Shown: one piece after another, positions 29,001-37,433 of the stretch
Numbering within the stretch: position 1 is the stretch's first letter
Layout: the number at the start of each line of letters is the position of its first letter
From: Candidatus Merdivicinus intestinavium
Lineage (GTDB): Bacteria; Bacillota; Clostridia; Oscillospirales; Ruminococcaceae
Length of the DNA: 64,000 bases
NCBI GenBank assembly: GCA_018713245.1
Contig: DVFM01000068.1
Coordinates: forward strand, 1-64,000
Direction of reading: 5' to 3'
Position numbers and translations under genes: made by a program
Notes under the pieces: model-generated
What the model saw: only the letters and a program-made list of their open reading frames with translations
Told to the model about the DNA's origin: nothing
Database searches by the model: none

Positions 29001-29514
29001 AGTAATTCCCTTCACCGAAAATCTTCCGATACCGGAGAACGGCCTCCCTGGCGCCGGAATAATCCCCCGCCGCCAGCTTCCGGGGAATCTCCCCCGCCAG
29101 GCAGGCGGACAGGGCGATGAGCCCTTCGTGGTATTTCTCCAAAAGCTCCAGGTCCACCCGGGGCTTGCTGTAAAAGCCTTCGAGATAGCCGGCGGACACC
29201 AGCTTCATCAGGTTCTGATACCCCTGCTGGGTTTCGCAGAGCAGCACCAGATGATACGGCTTATTGTCCACCTGGAACACCTTGTCGAACCGGGTGCGGG
29301 GGGCCACATAGACCTCGCAGCCGATGATGGGCTTGATCCCTTCCTTGACGCAGGCCTTATAAAAGTCCACCACACCGTACATGCATCCGTGGTCGGTGAT
29401 GGCCGCAGCGGTTTGGCCGGCCTCCTTCACCCTTTTGGGAAGCTCGGAAATCCGACAGGCCCCGTCCAGCAGGCTGTACTCTGTGTGAAGATGAAGATGG
29501 ACAAACGGTTTCAT
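26068..29514 (-). CDS. dnaE: DNA polymerase III alpha subunit
   Basis: PHP domain FVHLHLHTEYSLLDGA; GPGRGSGAGSLLAYCMGITGVDPI; FDVDFSDERRGEVIDYV. Confidence 0.97.
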   Translation of the reverse strand: MKPFVHLHLHTEYSLLDGACRISELPKRVKEAGQTAAAITDHGCMYGVVDFYKACVKEGIKPIIGCEVYVAPRTRFDKVFQVDNKPYHLVLLCETQQGYQNLMKLVSAGYLEGFYSKPRVDLELLEKYHEGLIALSACLAGEIPRKLAAGDYSGAREAVLRYRKIFGEGNYFLEVQDHGIEEQRRILPLLRRLSEETGVPLAATNDCHYLRREDARMQNILVCIQTGKTYGEQNDMEFPTEEFYLKTREEMEEALPGFSDALDNTAAIAERCRVEFTFGKTQLPHFETPDGRSSEEYFTDLCERGLKKRYGTITPELRERFDYEMGVVKKMGYVDYYLIVYDFIRYAKSREIPVGPGRGSGAGSLLAYCMGITGVDPIKYQLIFERFLNPERVSMPDFDVDFSDERRGEVIDYVVRRYGADHVAQITTFGTMAAKAAVRDVGRALGMSYQSVDRVAKLIPNRLKITLDQALEEEASLKALYDGDSQVRELLDMARKVEGMPRHASTHAAGVVITAKPVDEYVPLAKSDESVVTQFPMTTLEELGLLKMDFLGLRNLSVIDHTVRAVREVQPDFRIDRISLEDQDVFAMFSRGETEGVFQFESAGMRRMLTAMKPVSVEDLTAATSLYRPGPSASIDTYIRNRFHPEMIRYETPLLEPILRVTCGILLYQEQVMQVCRSLAGYSYGRADLVRRAMSKKKADVMQAEREIFLHGKKREDGTAECPGAVANGVPEDVANHIFDEMASFAEYAFNKSHAAAYAVVSYQTAFLKFHYPRQYMAALLTSVLDWTGKLTEYIGECRNLGIPILPPDVNRSAGAFRNEGEGIRFGLLAVKGLGRSVIENLTAERNENGPFTGLFDFCRRMTGKELNKQALKNLIRCGAFDCFGYSRKELLAVHEAAMDAAAGYARSHAGGQMNLFAAAEIAEPELAIPKLGEFSPGDRLRQEYEALGFYLTGHPLEQYQPLARKYRMDTAAGITAEESRVRDRQQVRLLGMAAGRKLMTTKAGDTMCFLILEDMTGAVEVLLFPAVYRQVSGILQGEGPFVVEGRVSLREEESAKVLAERVVSLADFQQTQASGGTLYLKLHSQNDRRVPEVLRLLAEYPGRMPVKLYFSDDGKYHFPPGKPLVSGEKALLEKLSSLLGEENVALR

Positions 29515-29559
29515 GGCTTCCCTCCCTTTCTTTTTGCGGCTTCCCCGGCCCCGGGGCTG

Positions 29560-30804
29560 TCAGCTTTCCCGGGGACTCCGGTTCCGCCCTTTCCAAACGA
29601 TTCCAAACACCACAATCGCCAGCAGCGGGAAAATGCAGGCCACCGCCAGCCCGGCCTTCATCCCAATCTGGTCGGCCGTGAGCCCCAGCCCTGCGGCCCA
29701 GGAGACAAGTGCCTTATTGTTCATGGCCGCATCGGTGACAAGTCCCACAACCTGGGGACCCACCGATCCGCCCAGGTCGCCGCCGGCCGCCATCAGGGCA
29801 AATACCGCCACGCCGCCCGCCGGGAACCGGTTGGAGGACGCGAGCAGGCTTCCGGGCCAGAGCATGGACACGCAAAGTCCCGTCAGCGCGCAGGCGATGA
29901 GTCCCACCAGCGGCTCATTGGAAAGCGCCGCCGTCAGGTAGCAGAGGAACGCGCCAATCGCCCCCAGAAGGAGCACCCGCTCCACATGCCTGCCGAATTT
30001 GGCGTAAAGGGAGCGTCCCAGCCCCAGCATCACCGCAAAGAGCGCTACGCCGAACACATCCCCATAAACCTTGGGAATGTTCAGCGCCATCTCCAGGTAG
30101 CTGGAACTCCACTGGGACATGGTGCATTCGCTGGCGCCGCCCAGGAAAATGCAGGCCACGAAGATGAAGAACGAAGGCTTGACCGCCATGCGGGCAACTG
30201 TGCCGCTTTTTTCCGGCGTGTGCATGGGCGGAAGGGGCTGCCCCCAGTACAAAACGGCGGCGGCAGCCGGCAGGATCATCCAGAGCAGCGCAAGAATCGG
30301 CCAGTTTTCTCCCCCGAACAGCTGAATAAAGGCCGTGCTGATGAGGACCACTCCCACAACGCCCCAGGCGTAAATGGAATGGAGCTTGCTCATTTCCCGG
30401 TCGGGGTTGTCCGAGGGGATAGCGGCAATGACCGGGCTGATGAGCACTTCCACCAGTCCGCCGGAGGCGGCAAAAATCACCGTGCCGATCACCAGCCCCA
30501 CATAAGCCGTCTCCGGGAAGAGCATGGGGTAGACCGCGTAAATCAGCAGCCCCGCCGATGTAATCAGCGGAATCATCCGCACTGTTTTTTCCATATTGAA
30601 TTTATGGGAGTAAAAGGAAAGGATCAGGTCCATCCCCAGCTGGGTGCAGAAATTGATAAGGACCAGCGTTCCCAGCAGGGAATAGGAAATCCCGTACAGC
30701 TCCCGGAAGGTCACAAACAGCAGCGACTGCATGCTCCCCACAATCGCCATCGAAAGGTTGGTGGCATAGCAGGCGCTTTTCAGCCGGCGGTAGCCCGTTT
30801 TCAT
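29560..30804 (-). CDS. MFS transporter
   Basis: About 12 TM segments; LYGISYSLLGTLVLINFCTQLGMDLILSFYSHKF. Confidence 0.8.
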   Translation of the reverse strand: MKTGYRRLKSACYATNLSMAIVGSMQSLLFVTFRELYGISYSLLGTLVLINFCTQLGMDLILSFYSHKFNMEKTVRMIPLITSAGLLIYAVYPMLFPETAYVGLVIGTVIFAASGGLVEVLISPVIAAIPSDNPDREMSKLHSIYAWGVVGVVLISTAFIQLFGGENWPILALLWMILPAAAAVLYWGQPLPPMHTPEKSGTVARMAVKPSFFIFVACIFLGGASECTMSQWSSSYLEMALNIPKVYGDVFGVALFAVMLGLGRSLYAKFGRHVERVLLLGAIGAFLCYLTAALSNEPLVGLIACALTGLCVSMLWPGSLLASSNRFPAGGVAVFALMAAGGDLGGSVGPQVVGLVTDAAMNNKALVSWAAGLGLTADQIGMKAGLAVACIFPLLAIVVFGIVWKGRNRSPRES

Positions 30805-30817
30805 CCTCGATTCCTCC

Positions 30818-31219
30818 CTATTTCGGCTGTACGACAAACCCCGTCCCGGCAACTTCTGCCACCGCGGTCCCCAGCTCGTCCTGAATTGAAACTGTGTAAT
30901 AACCGGTGCTCCGGCCCTGCTTGACCCGTCTCGCTTCGGCAATCAGACGGTCCCCCTTCGCCGTTCCCAGGAAGGTAATCTGGCTCGTCAGGGTGACGAC
31001 CCCCATTCCGCCGCAGTTTGCGGCAACGGCAAAGGCAAAATCCGCCAGGGTAAACAGCGCGCCGCCCATGACGGCGCCTCTCGCGTTGCGGTGAAGGGGC
31101 GTCAGCTCCATTGTACACCGGGCGTACCCGTCCTCCGCCGCTTCTATGACGGCTCCGGCCGCCTCCGTCGCAAACCGGTCCCCCGCAAAATACGCGCGAA
31201 TCTCTTCCAGACTTTTCAT
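30818..31219 (-). CDS. PaaI-family hotdog thioesterase
   Basis: HRNARGAVMGGALFTLADFAFAVAAN. Confidence 0.85.
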   Translation of the reverse strand: MKSLEEIRAYFAGDRFATEAAGAVIEAAEDGYARCTMELTPLHRNARGAVMGGALFTLADFAFAVAANCGGMGVVTLTSQITFLGTAKGDRLIAEARRVKQGRSTGYYTVSIQDELGTAVAEVAGTGFVVQPK

Positions 31220-32160
31220 TCAGCTTCTCCTTTCTCAGCGCCCTGTGCCCGCAGCGCAGCCGCAGCCTGCTGGATCCGTTTCAGGCGGTGGTTGACCCCC
31301 GACCGGCTCAGCGGCGGGTCCAGCATATCCGCCAGCTCCCGCAGGGAACACTCCGGATTGTCCAGCCGCAGCTGGGCCAGGGGGCGCAGCTCCTCATCCA
31401 GATAGGAAAGGCCGCAGCGGTCCCGGATATATGCAATATCCGCCACCTGGGCGCGGGATGCGCTCACCGTTTTGTCCAGGTTGGCGGTTTCGCAGTTGGT
31501 AGCGCGGTTGACCTTGTTGCGCATTTCCTTCATAATTTTAATGTCCATCAGCTTCAGGGTCGCTTTTGTCGCTCCGACCATGGTGAGGAAATCCTCCACC
31601 TGTTCGCTTTCCTTGACGTAGAGCAGCGCCGCGTCCCTTCTGCCGGTATTTTTCCGGTGGGAAACCCGCCAGTGGATTCCCCGCCCCTCCCCGAGCATGG
31701 CCACCGCTTCCGCGATGCCGGCATTGGGGGCGGCCAGCTCCAGGTGGTACTCCCGCTCCGGGTTGATTACCGAACCGTAAGGCAGAAAGAGCCCCCGAAA
31801 AAAGGCCCCGACGCAGCAGTCGTTTTCCAGAAAGGCGGGATTCAGCGCCGGAAAGCCCAGCCCAAACCGCTCCGCCGCCAGTTCCCGCTGGCCGGGGGCC
31901 TCCACCACTGCGCTGAAACGCCCTGTTTCGCGCTGCCTGGCGCGGGTGTCGGTGCGGACGGATGCGAAAGCGCCGGTGAGGCCCGCCATCAGCTGGGCAA
32001 AGGTCTCGGCGATGCGCAGGCTCTCCGTGGTGAAAGCCACGCCATCCTCCGAAAAGCTCCGGCTGAACAGCAGCATGCCGTAAAGCTGGGCCCAGGCGCA
32101 GCATTCCCGTTTCGGTTCCGCGCGGCAAAGCTCCCGCTTCACTTCCTGGCAAAAAGTCAT
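31216..32160 (-). CDS. whiA: DNA-binding protein WhiA
   Basis: LAGLIDADG-like N-domain; C-terminal RPLAQLRLDNPECSLRELADMLDPPLSRSGVNHRLKRI. Confidence 0.95.
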   Translation of the reverse strand: MTFCQEVKRELCRAEPKRECCAWAQLYGMLLFSRSFSEDGVAFTTESLRIAETFAQLMAGLTGAFASVRTDTRARQRETGRFSAVVEAPGQRELAAERFGLGFPALNPAFLENDCCVGAFFRGLFLPYGSVINPEREYHLELAAPNAGIAEAVAMLGEGRGIHWRVSHRKNTGRRDAALLYVKESEQVEDFLTMVGATKATLKLMDIKIMKEMRNKVNRATNCETANLDKTVSASRAQVADIAYIRDRCGLSYLDEELRPLAQLRLDNPECSLRELADMLDPPLSRSGVNHRLKRIQQAAAALRAQGAEKGEAE

Positions 32161-32178
32161 CGTTTATCCCGGCTTTCC

Positions 32179-33039
32179 TTATTTTGAAATATCGCGGTGG
32201 AGCACCCGGACGTTGTGGTTATGCTCCGCAAGGAACTGATAAAGGAGCTCCGCGAAGGTGACGCTCCGATGCTTCCCGCCCGTGCAGCCCATGCCGATCA
32301 TCAGCTGGGTTTTGCCCTCTTTCTGGTAGAGCGGAATCAGGAAGGAAATAAGGTCCTCCAGCTTATCCAGAAGCTGTCTGGAGGCCTCCGAATCCATCAC
32401 ATAGGTCCGCACGTCCTCATCCAGGCCCGTTTTCGGCTTCAGCTCGTCCACATAAAAGGGGTTCGGGAGGCACCGGACGTCAAAAATCAGGTCCGCCTCG
32501 GGCGGAACGCCGTATTTAAAACCGAAGGACATGACGTTAATCAGCATGCTGTTGCGGATGTTGTCCAGAAAGATATTGTTCATCCGCTGCTTGAGCTCGT
32601 TGGCCGACAGGTGCGTCGTGTCAATGATGTAATCCGCACGCTCCCGCGCGGGTTTCAGGAGGATCCGTTCGTTCCGGATGGCCTCTTCCAGCCCCCCTTT
32701 GACCATGCCGGCCAGGGGATGGCGGCGGCGGGTCTCCTTATACCGGCGCATCAGCTCGGCGTTGGAGGCGTCCAAAAAGAGCAGCTTGTATTCCAGGCCC
32801 TTTTTCCGCAGCTCATCCAGCTGTTCAAACAGCCCGTAAAACATATCGCCGCCCCGCATGTCGGTGACAATGGCAATCCGGCTGATCCGGCTGTTCCCCG
32901 CCAGACAGATTTCCGCCACCTTGGAAATCAGCTGCGGCGGCATATTGTCCACACAGTAAAAGCCGATATCTTCCAGCGCATCCACAGCCCGGGATTTTCC
33001 CGATCCGGAAAGCCCCGTCACAATCAAAAAGTCCATCAA
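32179..33039 (-). CDS. rapZ: RNase adapter RapZ / YvcJ
   Basis: IVTGLSGSGKSRAVDALEDIGFYCVDNMPP; IGCTGGKHRSV-type GMGCTGGKHRSVTFAE. Confidence 0.97.
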   Translation of the reverse strand: MMDFLIVTGLSGSGKSRAVDALEDIGFYCVDNMPPQLISKVAEICLAGNSRISRIAIVTDMRGGDMFYGLFEQLDELRKKGLEYKLLFLDASNAELMRRYKETRRRHPLAGMVKGGLEEAIRNERILLKPARERADYIIDTTHLSANELKQRMNNIFLDNIRNSMLINVMSFGFKYGVPPEADLIFDVRCLPNPFYVDELKPKTGLDEDVRTYVMDSEASRQLLDKLEDLISFLIPLYQKEGKTQLMIGMGCTGGKHRSVTFAELLYQFLAEHNHNVRVLHRDISK

Positions 33040-33060
33040 TCTGCCCCTTTCCGTCCTGCG

Positions 33061-33963
33061 TCAGCGGAGCAGCTGTACTTCCCGCTCCAGGCGGAACCCC
33101 GTCTGCTCCTCCACAACCTGCTGCACATGCGCAATCAGCGCCAGCACATCGGCGCAGGTTGCGCCGCCCGCGTTGACAATGAAGCCGCTGTGCTTGACGC
33201 TCACCACAGCGCCGCCCACCCGTGCGCCTTTCAGCCCGCACTGCTCGATGAGGGCGGCGGCATAAGCCCCCTCCGGACGCTTGAAGGTGCTGCCTGCGCT
33301 GGGGAATTCCAGCGGCTGCTTTTCTTTCCGGCGCGCCAACAGGTCGTCCATCCGCGCACGGATGGCGGCGGGGTCTCCTTTTGCAAGCCGCAGCGCCGCG
33401 CGGGTGATGAAATACCGCTTCCCGGTGTAGACGCTGCCGCGGTAGCGGTACTCCAGTTCTTCGCCGGAAAACCGCCCGATATCTCCGTTCTCGTCCACAT
33501 GCTCGCACCAGGCGACGACGTCCCGGTATTCCCCGCCGTAAGCCCCGGCGTTCATATAAGCGCCCCCGCCGACGCTGCCCGGGATTCCCCAGGAGAACTC
33601 CAGGCCGGTCAGTCCGCGCTGCAAAGCGGCGGAGCAGGCCTGCGCCATGGTCGCGCCGGCGCCGCAGATCAGAGTTTCCCCCTCCGCTTCAATGGACGCC
33701 ATGTTGGGGCCGGCCATCAGCACCGCGCCGTCCCAGCCCTCGTCCGCCGCCAGCAGATTGGACCCTTTTCCCATCACGAACAGGCGGCATTTCCCCCGCA
33801 GGGCCCGCACCGCCGCCGCGGCTTCCCCGGCGTTCCGCGGAAACAGCATCACCGCCGCCGGTCCGCCGATGCGGAAGCTGGTGTACTCACACAGGGGAAC
33901 ATTTTCCCGATATTCACAGCCGGTGCGGCTGCACAGCTCCAGAATTTCCTCGCGGTTTTCCAT
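33061..33963 (-). CDS. murB: UDP-N-acetylmuramate dehydrogenase
   Basis: YTSFRIGGPA, GIPGSVGGGAYMNAGAYGGE, FPSAGSTFKRPEG. Confidence 0.97.
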   Translation of the reverse strand: MENREEILELCSRTGCEYRENVPLCEYTSFRIGGPAAVMLFPRNAGEAAAAVRALRGKCRLFVMGKGSNLLAADEGWDGAVLMAGPNMASIEAEGETLICGAGATMAQACSAALQRGLTGLEFSWGIPGSVGGGAYMNAGAYGGEYRDVVAWCEHVDENGDIGRFSGEELEYRYRGSVYTGKRYFITRAALRLAKGDPAAIRARMDDLLARRKEKQPLEFPSAGSTFKRPEGAYAAALIEQCGLKGARVGGAVVSVKHSGFIVNAGGATCADVLALIAHVQQVVEEQTGFRLEREVQLLR

Positions 33964-33984
33964 ATTCCCTCCATAAACCGGAAT

Positions 33985-34034
33985 CTGCCGTCCAAAACCG
34001 CCCGGGATGTTTCTCAGGCGGTTTTGGACGGCAG
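33985..34034. repeat. Perfect 18-bp inverted repeat in the ROK–murB intergenic region
   Basis: CTGCCGTCCAAAACCGCC(33985-34002) / GGCGGTTTTGGACGGCAG(34017-34034), 14-nt loop, no U-tract. Confidence 0.9.
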
Positions 34035-34073
34035 GGCGGCAGACGGCCGCCCAGATTCACTTTTTAATAATAC

Positions 34074-35039
34074 TCAGTTTTCCCCGTAAATCTTCCACAG
34101 GAAGGCGGCGCCGATGGTGCCGGCGTCGTTGCCCAGGGCGCAGGTCTTGAGGGTGGTGGACTTCACGCCGCTGATTCCGTAGGTTTCCTTCTCCAGAATC
34201 TCCCGCAGGGGGGCCAGCAGGGTTTCGCCCTCCTTGCTGATGCCGCCGCCGATGAGCAGGACCTCCGGCTGGAAAATATTCACATAGTTGGACAGGCCGC
34301 AGCCGAGGTAGGCAACATAGTTGTCCACAACCGCCTTGCCGGAGGCGTCGTCCATCCGCATGGCGTCAAAGGCGGTTTTGCCGTTGACCTGTTCCAGGCT
34401 GCCGGCGATTTCCCACATCTTGGAATCCTTGTCGGCTTTCATGGCTTCCTGGGTCATTTTGATGAGGCCGGTGGCGGAGGCGTAGGCTTCCAGGCAGCCT
34501 TTGCGGCCGCAGGTGCACTGCCAGCCGTCCTTGACGATGACGGAATGGCCCAGCTCGCCGCCGAAATGGTTAAATCCGGAATAGATCTTGCCGTCGATGA
34601 TGATGCCGCCGCCGACGCCGGTGCCCAGGGTGATGACAATCGCGTCGTTATAGCCCTTCGCCGCGCCGGCCAGAACCTCGCCGTAAGCCGCAACGTTGGC
34701 GTCGTTTTCCAGGTAAATCTTTTTGCCGGTGCGGGCTTCCAGGTAAGCGCGCATGGGGGTGTTGAGGAAGTTCAAGTTGTTCGCGTAAATAATCATGCCG
34801 GTATCGGGGTCAACGGAGCCGGGTGCGCCGATGCCGATGTTCTCCACGTCGTCCATGGTGAGATTCGCCTTTTCCAGAGCGGCCTTCGCGCACTCCGCCA
34901 TCCGGTCCGCCACCTTTTCGGGCTGTCCCGAAACGTCCGCGGAATCCACGCTGGCTTTCGCGATGATATTGTAATTTTCGTCCACAACGCCGGCCTTTAC
35001 AAACGTGCCGCCCAAGTCGATCCCAATGTAGTACTTCAT
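34074..35039 (-). CDS. ROK family glucokinase/sugar kinase
   Basis: IGIDLGGTFVKAGVVD; TLGTGVGGGIIIDGKIYSG; CTCGRKGCLEAYAS. Confidence 0.93.
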   Translation of the reverse strand: MKYYIGIDLGGTFVKAGVVDENYNIIAKASVDSADVSGQPEKVADRMAECAKAALEKANLTMDDVENIGIGAPGSVDPDTGMIIYANNLNFLNTPMRAYLEARTGKKIYLENDANVAAYGEVLAGAAKGYNDAIVITLGTGVGGGIIIDGKIYSGFNHFGGELGHSVIVKDGWQCTCGRKGCLEAYASATGLIKMTQEAMKADKDSKMWEIAGSLEQVNGKTAFDAMRMDDASGKAVVDNYVAYLGCGLSNYVNIFQPEVLLIGGGISKEGETLLAPLREILEKETYGISGVKSTTLKTCALGNDAGTIGAAFLWKIYGEN

Positions 35040-35104
35040 GATAATGCCCTCACTTCAATGATATTTTTATTTTGCCCGGAAAATTCCTTTTCCGCAGGCT
35101 GCGG

Positions 35105-36064
35105 TTAAAAATCCAGCTCGTTTACAATGTCCCGGGAGGTGTCGGTGGGCATGCCGAGCTTCTGCATCAGTTCCTTTGCCGCGTTGTAGCCCATCTTTTT
35201 CTGGCGGTTGTTCATCGCCGCCACCTCCAGGATAATGGCCAGATTGCGCCCCGGCTTGACCGGGATGGTCAGGGACGGCACCAGGTTGCCCAGAATATCG
35301 GTGTATTCGTTGTCGATTCCCATGCGGTCGTAGGTTTTATTGGGGTCCCAGTGCTCCAGATTGATGACAATATCGATTTTTTCCGTCAGCTTGACGGCGC
35401 CCATACCGAACAGGCGGCGGGCGTTGATAATGCCGATGCCCCGGAGCTCCACAAAGTGCCGGATGTTTTCCGGAGAGGAGCCGACCAGGCTCTTGTTGGA
35501 AACGCGCCGGATTTCCACGGCGTCGTCGGCAATCAGGCGGTGGCCGCGCTTGACCAGCTCAATAGCAGTCTCGCTTTTGCCGACGCCGCTGTCGCCGACA
35601 ATGAGCATGCCCTCGCCGTAAACCTCCACCAGCACGCCGTGACGGGTGATGCGGGGCGCAAGCTCCACGTTCAGAAAGGCGATCAGCGCCGCCATGAAGC
35701 TGGAAGTCGCCTCCTGGGTCCGCAGAAGGGGCAGCTGGTGCGCCTGGGCGGCCGCAATCAGCTCGGGAAAGACCTCCAGTCCCCGGGTCACGATGACGGC
35801 GGGGACGCCCATGGCGCACATCCGGTCCATCCGGTCGGCCAGTGTCGCGCTGTCCAGGTCGCTTAAAAAAGCGGTCTCCATCCGGCCCAGGAGCTGAATC
35901 CTGTCCGGGTCAAAGTAATCGTAAAATCCGGTGATAAACAGCCCCGGACGGTTCACGTCGCTGGATGCAATCTGGATGGACTCCGGGTCCTCCGGAAGAT
36001 AAATGCTTTCCAGAGAGAACTCCCGGATCAGCTTTTCCAGCGTTACGTTAAATTTGGATGGCAT
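35105..36064 (-). CDS. hprK: HPr kinase/phosphorylase
   Basis: GEGMLIVGDSGVGKSETAIELVKRGHRLIADDAVEI; ELRGIGIINARRLFG. Confidence 0.97.
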   Translation of the reverse strand: MPSKFNVTLEKLIREFSLESIYLPEDPESIQIASSDVNRPGLFITGFYDYFDPDRIQLLGRMETAFLSDLDSATLADRMDRMCAMGVPAVIVTRGLEVFPELIAAAQAHQLPLLRTQEATSSFMAALIAFLNVELAPRITRHGVLVEVYGEGMLIVGDSGVGKSETAIELVKRGHRLIADDAVEIRRVSNKSLVGSSPENIRHFVELRGIGIINARRLFGMGAVKLTEKIDIVINLEHWDPNKTYDRMGIDNEYTDILGNLVPSLTIPVKPGRNLAIILEVAAMNNRQKKMGYNAAKELMQKLGMPTDTSRDIVNELDF

Positions 36065-36124
36065 AAAATTGGGTTCCTCCTCCCATGCGGGGGTATCAGG
36101 CCCGCCTGCTACTTTCTTTCATTC

Positions 36125-36153
36125 ATTATAAACAATTTTCCGCCATTTTGCAA
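36125..36153 (-). promoter_or_regulatory. hprK promoter
   Basis: TTGCAA-17-TATAAT on the minus strand. Confidence 0.65.
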
Positions 36154-36168
36154 TAGAATCTGAAAAAA

Positions 36169-36381
36169 TCAGGATTTTCTCATCCGCTCCGCCCTCCGGG
36201 CCAGACGCCGGCGGCGCCGGGCGGTTTCCTCGCGGTCAATCCACAGCCCCTCCGGCCCCTCCCGGAGGACGTCCCCCTCGGCAGCCCCCTGCGGCAGAAG
36301 GTCCAGCGGGATCTCCCGCATGGCGCGGTCCTCCCCCTCGCAGACGGCGGCGCCGCCTTCAATCCGATCGATAACCAGCAT
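36169..36381 (-). CDS. DUF3006 family protein
   Basis: MLVIDRIEGGAAVCEGEDRAMREIPLDLLPQGAAEGDVLRE; adjacent to ComEC-like MBL gene. Confidence 0.8.
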   Translation of the reverse strand: MLVIDRIEGGAAVCEGEDRAMREIPLDLLPQGAAEGDVLREGPEGLWIDREETARRRRRLARRAERMRKS

Positions 36382-36392
36382 GGCGCTTCCTC

Positions 36393-37409
36393 CTAATTTC
36401 CGGTGCTGACCGCCCAGTTCTGCCCATCCGTTTCAAAAACGACGGTTCCGTCCAGGTCGGTCCGGTAGATGGCGCAGCCGGCTTCCTCCAGCCGGCTTAC
36501 AACCTCCTTGTGGGGATGGTTGTAGGAATTCCCTTCCCCCACCTCGATGACGCAGGCTTCCGGAGAGACGGCGTCCAGAAAATCCGCGCTGGTGGAGGTG
36601 CTGCTGCCGTGGTGGCCCGCCTTGAGAATGTCGGCGTCAAGGAAAGCGCCCGCCTCCATGAGGTCCGCCTCCGCGTCCGACTCCATATCCCCGGTAAAGA
36701 GGAAGGAAACCTCCCCGTAATCCAGCCGGCAGACCACCGAAAAGTCGTTGAGATTGTCGTATTCTGCCGAAACCGGGCCCAGAATGGTCAGCGCGCCCTC
36801 CCCGAAGGAATAGACGTCCCCCGGCTCCGGCTCGGTGACGGAAAGGCCCTGGGCTTCCACGGCGTCCAGCACATCCTCATAAGTCCGGGTGGTGGGGGTC
36901 AGGTCCTCCGGAATCGTGGGCAGAATCACCTGCGCCGCATCATAGGCCGAAAGAACCGTATCCAGCCCGCCGATGTGGTCGGAGTGGGGATGGGTGCCGA
37001 CGACCAAGTCCAGGCTGTCCACCCCCACCTTGTCCAGGTAGGCGTTCACCGCCTCGCCCTGACCGTTTTCCCCGGCGTCGATGAGGATGTCATACCCGCC
37101 GCAGCGGATGAGGATGCTGTCCCCCTGCCCCACGTCGATGAAATGGACCTCCGCCCGTTCCTCTCCCGTCAGTTCGCCGGAGCCGCCGGAAAATGCCGGG
37201 CGGCTGTGCTGGGCGGTCAGCTCCCCCCAGATTTCCCGGGCGGCGGAAATTACGCCGTCCAGTTCGGGGAGATACCCGGAAAGCCCCGAGGACCCCAGCA
37301 TCAGGTAAACCAGAGCCGCCGCGCTGGCCAGCACCGCTGCCGACAGGATGAGCGGCCAGTTAAGGGGTTTCTTTTTCTTCCGGCGGGTATAGCGTTTTCG
37401 TTTTGCCAA
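36393..37409 (-). CDS. ComEC/Rec2-like MBL-fold hydrolase
   Basis: VHFIDVGQGDSILIRCGGYDILIDAG; GTHPHSDHIGGLD; LKAGHHGSSTSTS; N-terminal TM. Confidence 0.9.
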   Translation of the reverse strand: MAKRKRYTRRKKKKPLNWPLILSAAVLASAAALVYLMLGSSGLSGYLPELDGVISAAREIWGELTAQHSRPAFSGGSGELTGEERAEVHFIDVGQGDSILIRCGGYDILIDAGENGQGEAVNAYLDKVGVDSLDLVVGTHPHSDHIGGLDTVLSAYDAAQVILPTIPEDLTPTTRTYEDVLDAVEAQGLSVTEPEPGDVYSFGEGALTILGPVSAEYDNLNDFSVVCRLDYGEVSFLFTGDMESDAEADLMEAGAFLDADILKAGHHGSSTSTSADFLDAVSPEACVIEVGEGNSYNHPHKEVVSRLEEAGCAIYRTDLDGTVVFETDGQNWAVSTGN

Positions 37410-37433
37410 AAGCGATGCCTCCTTTGGGCGGAT

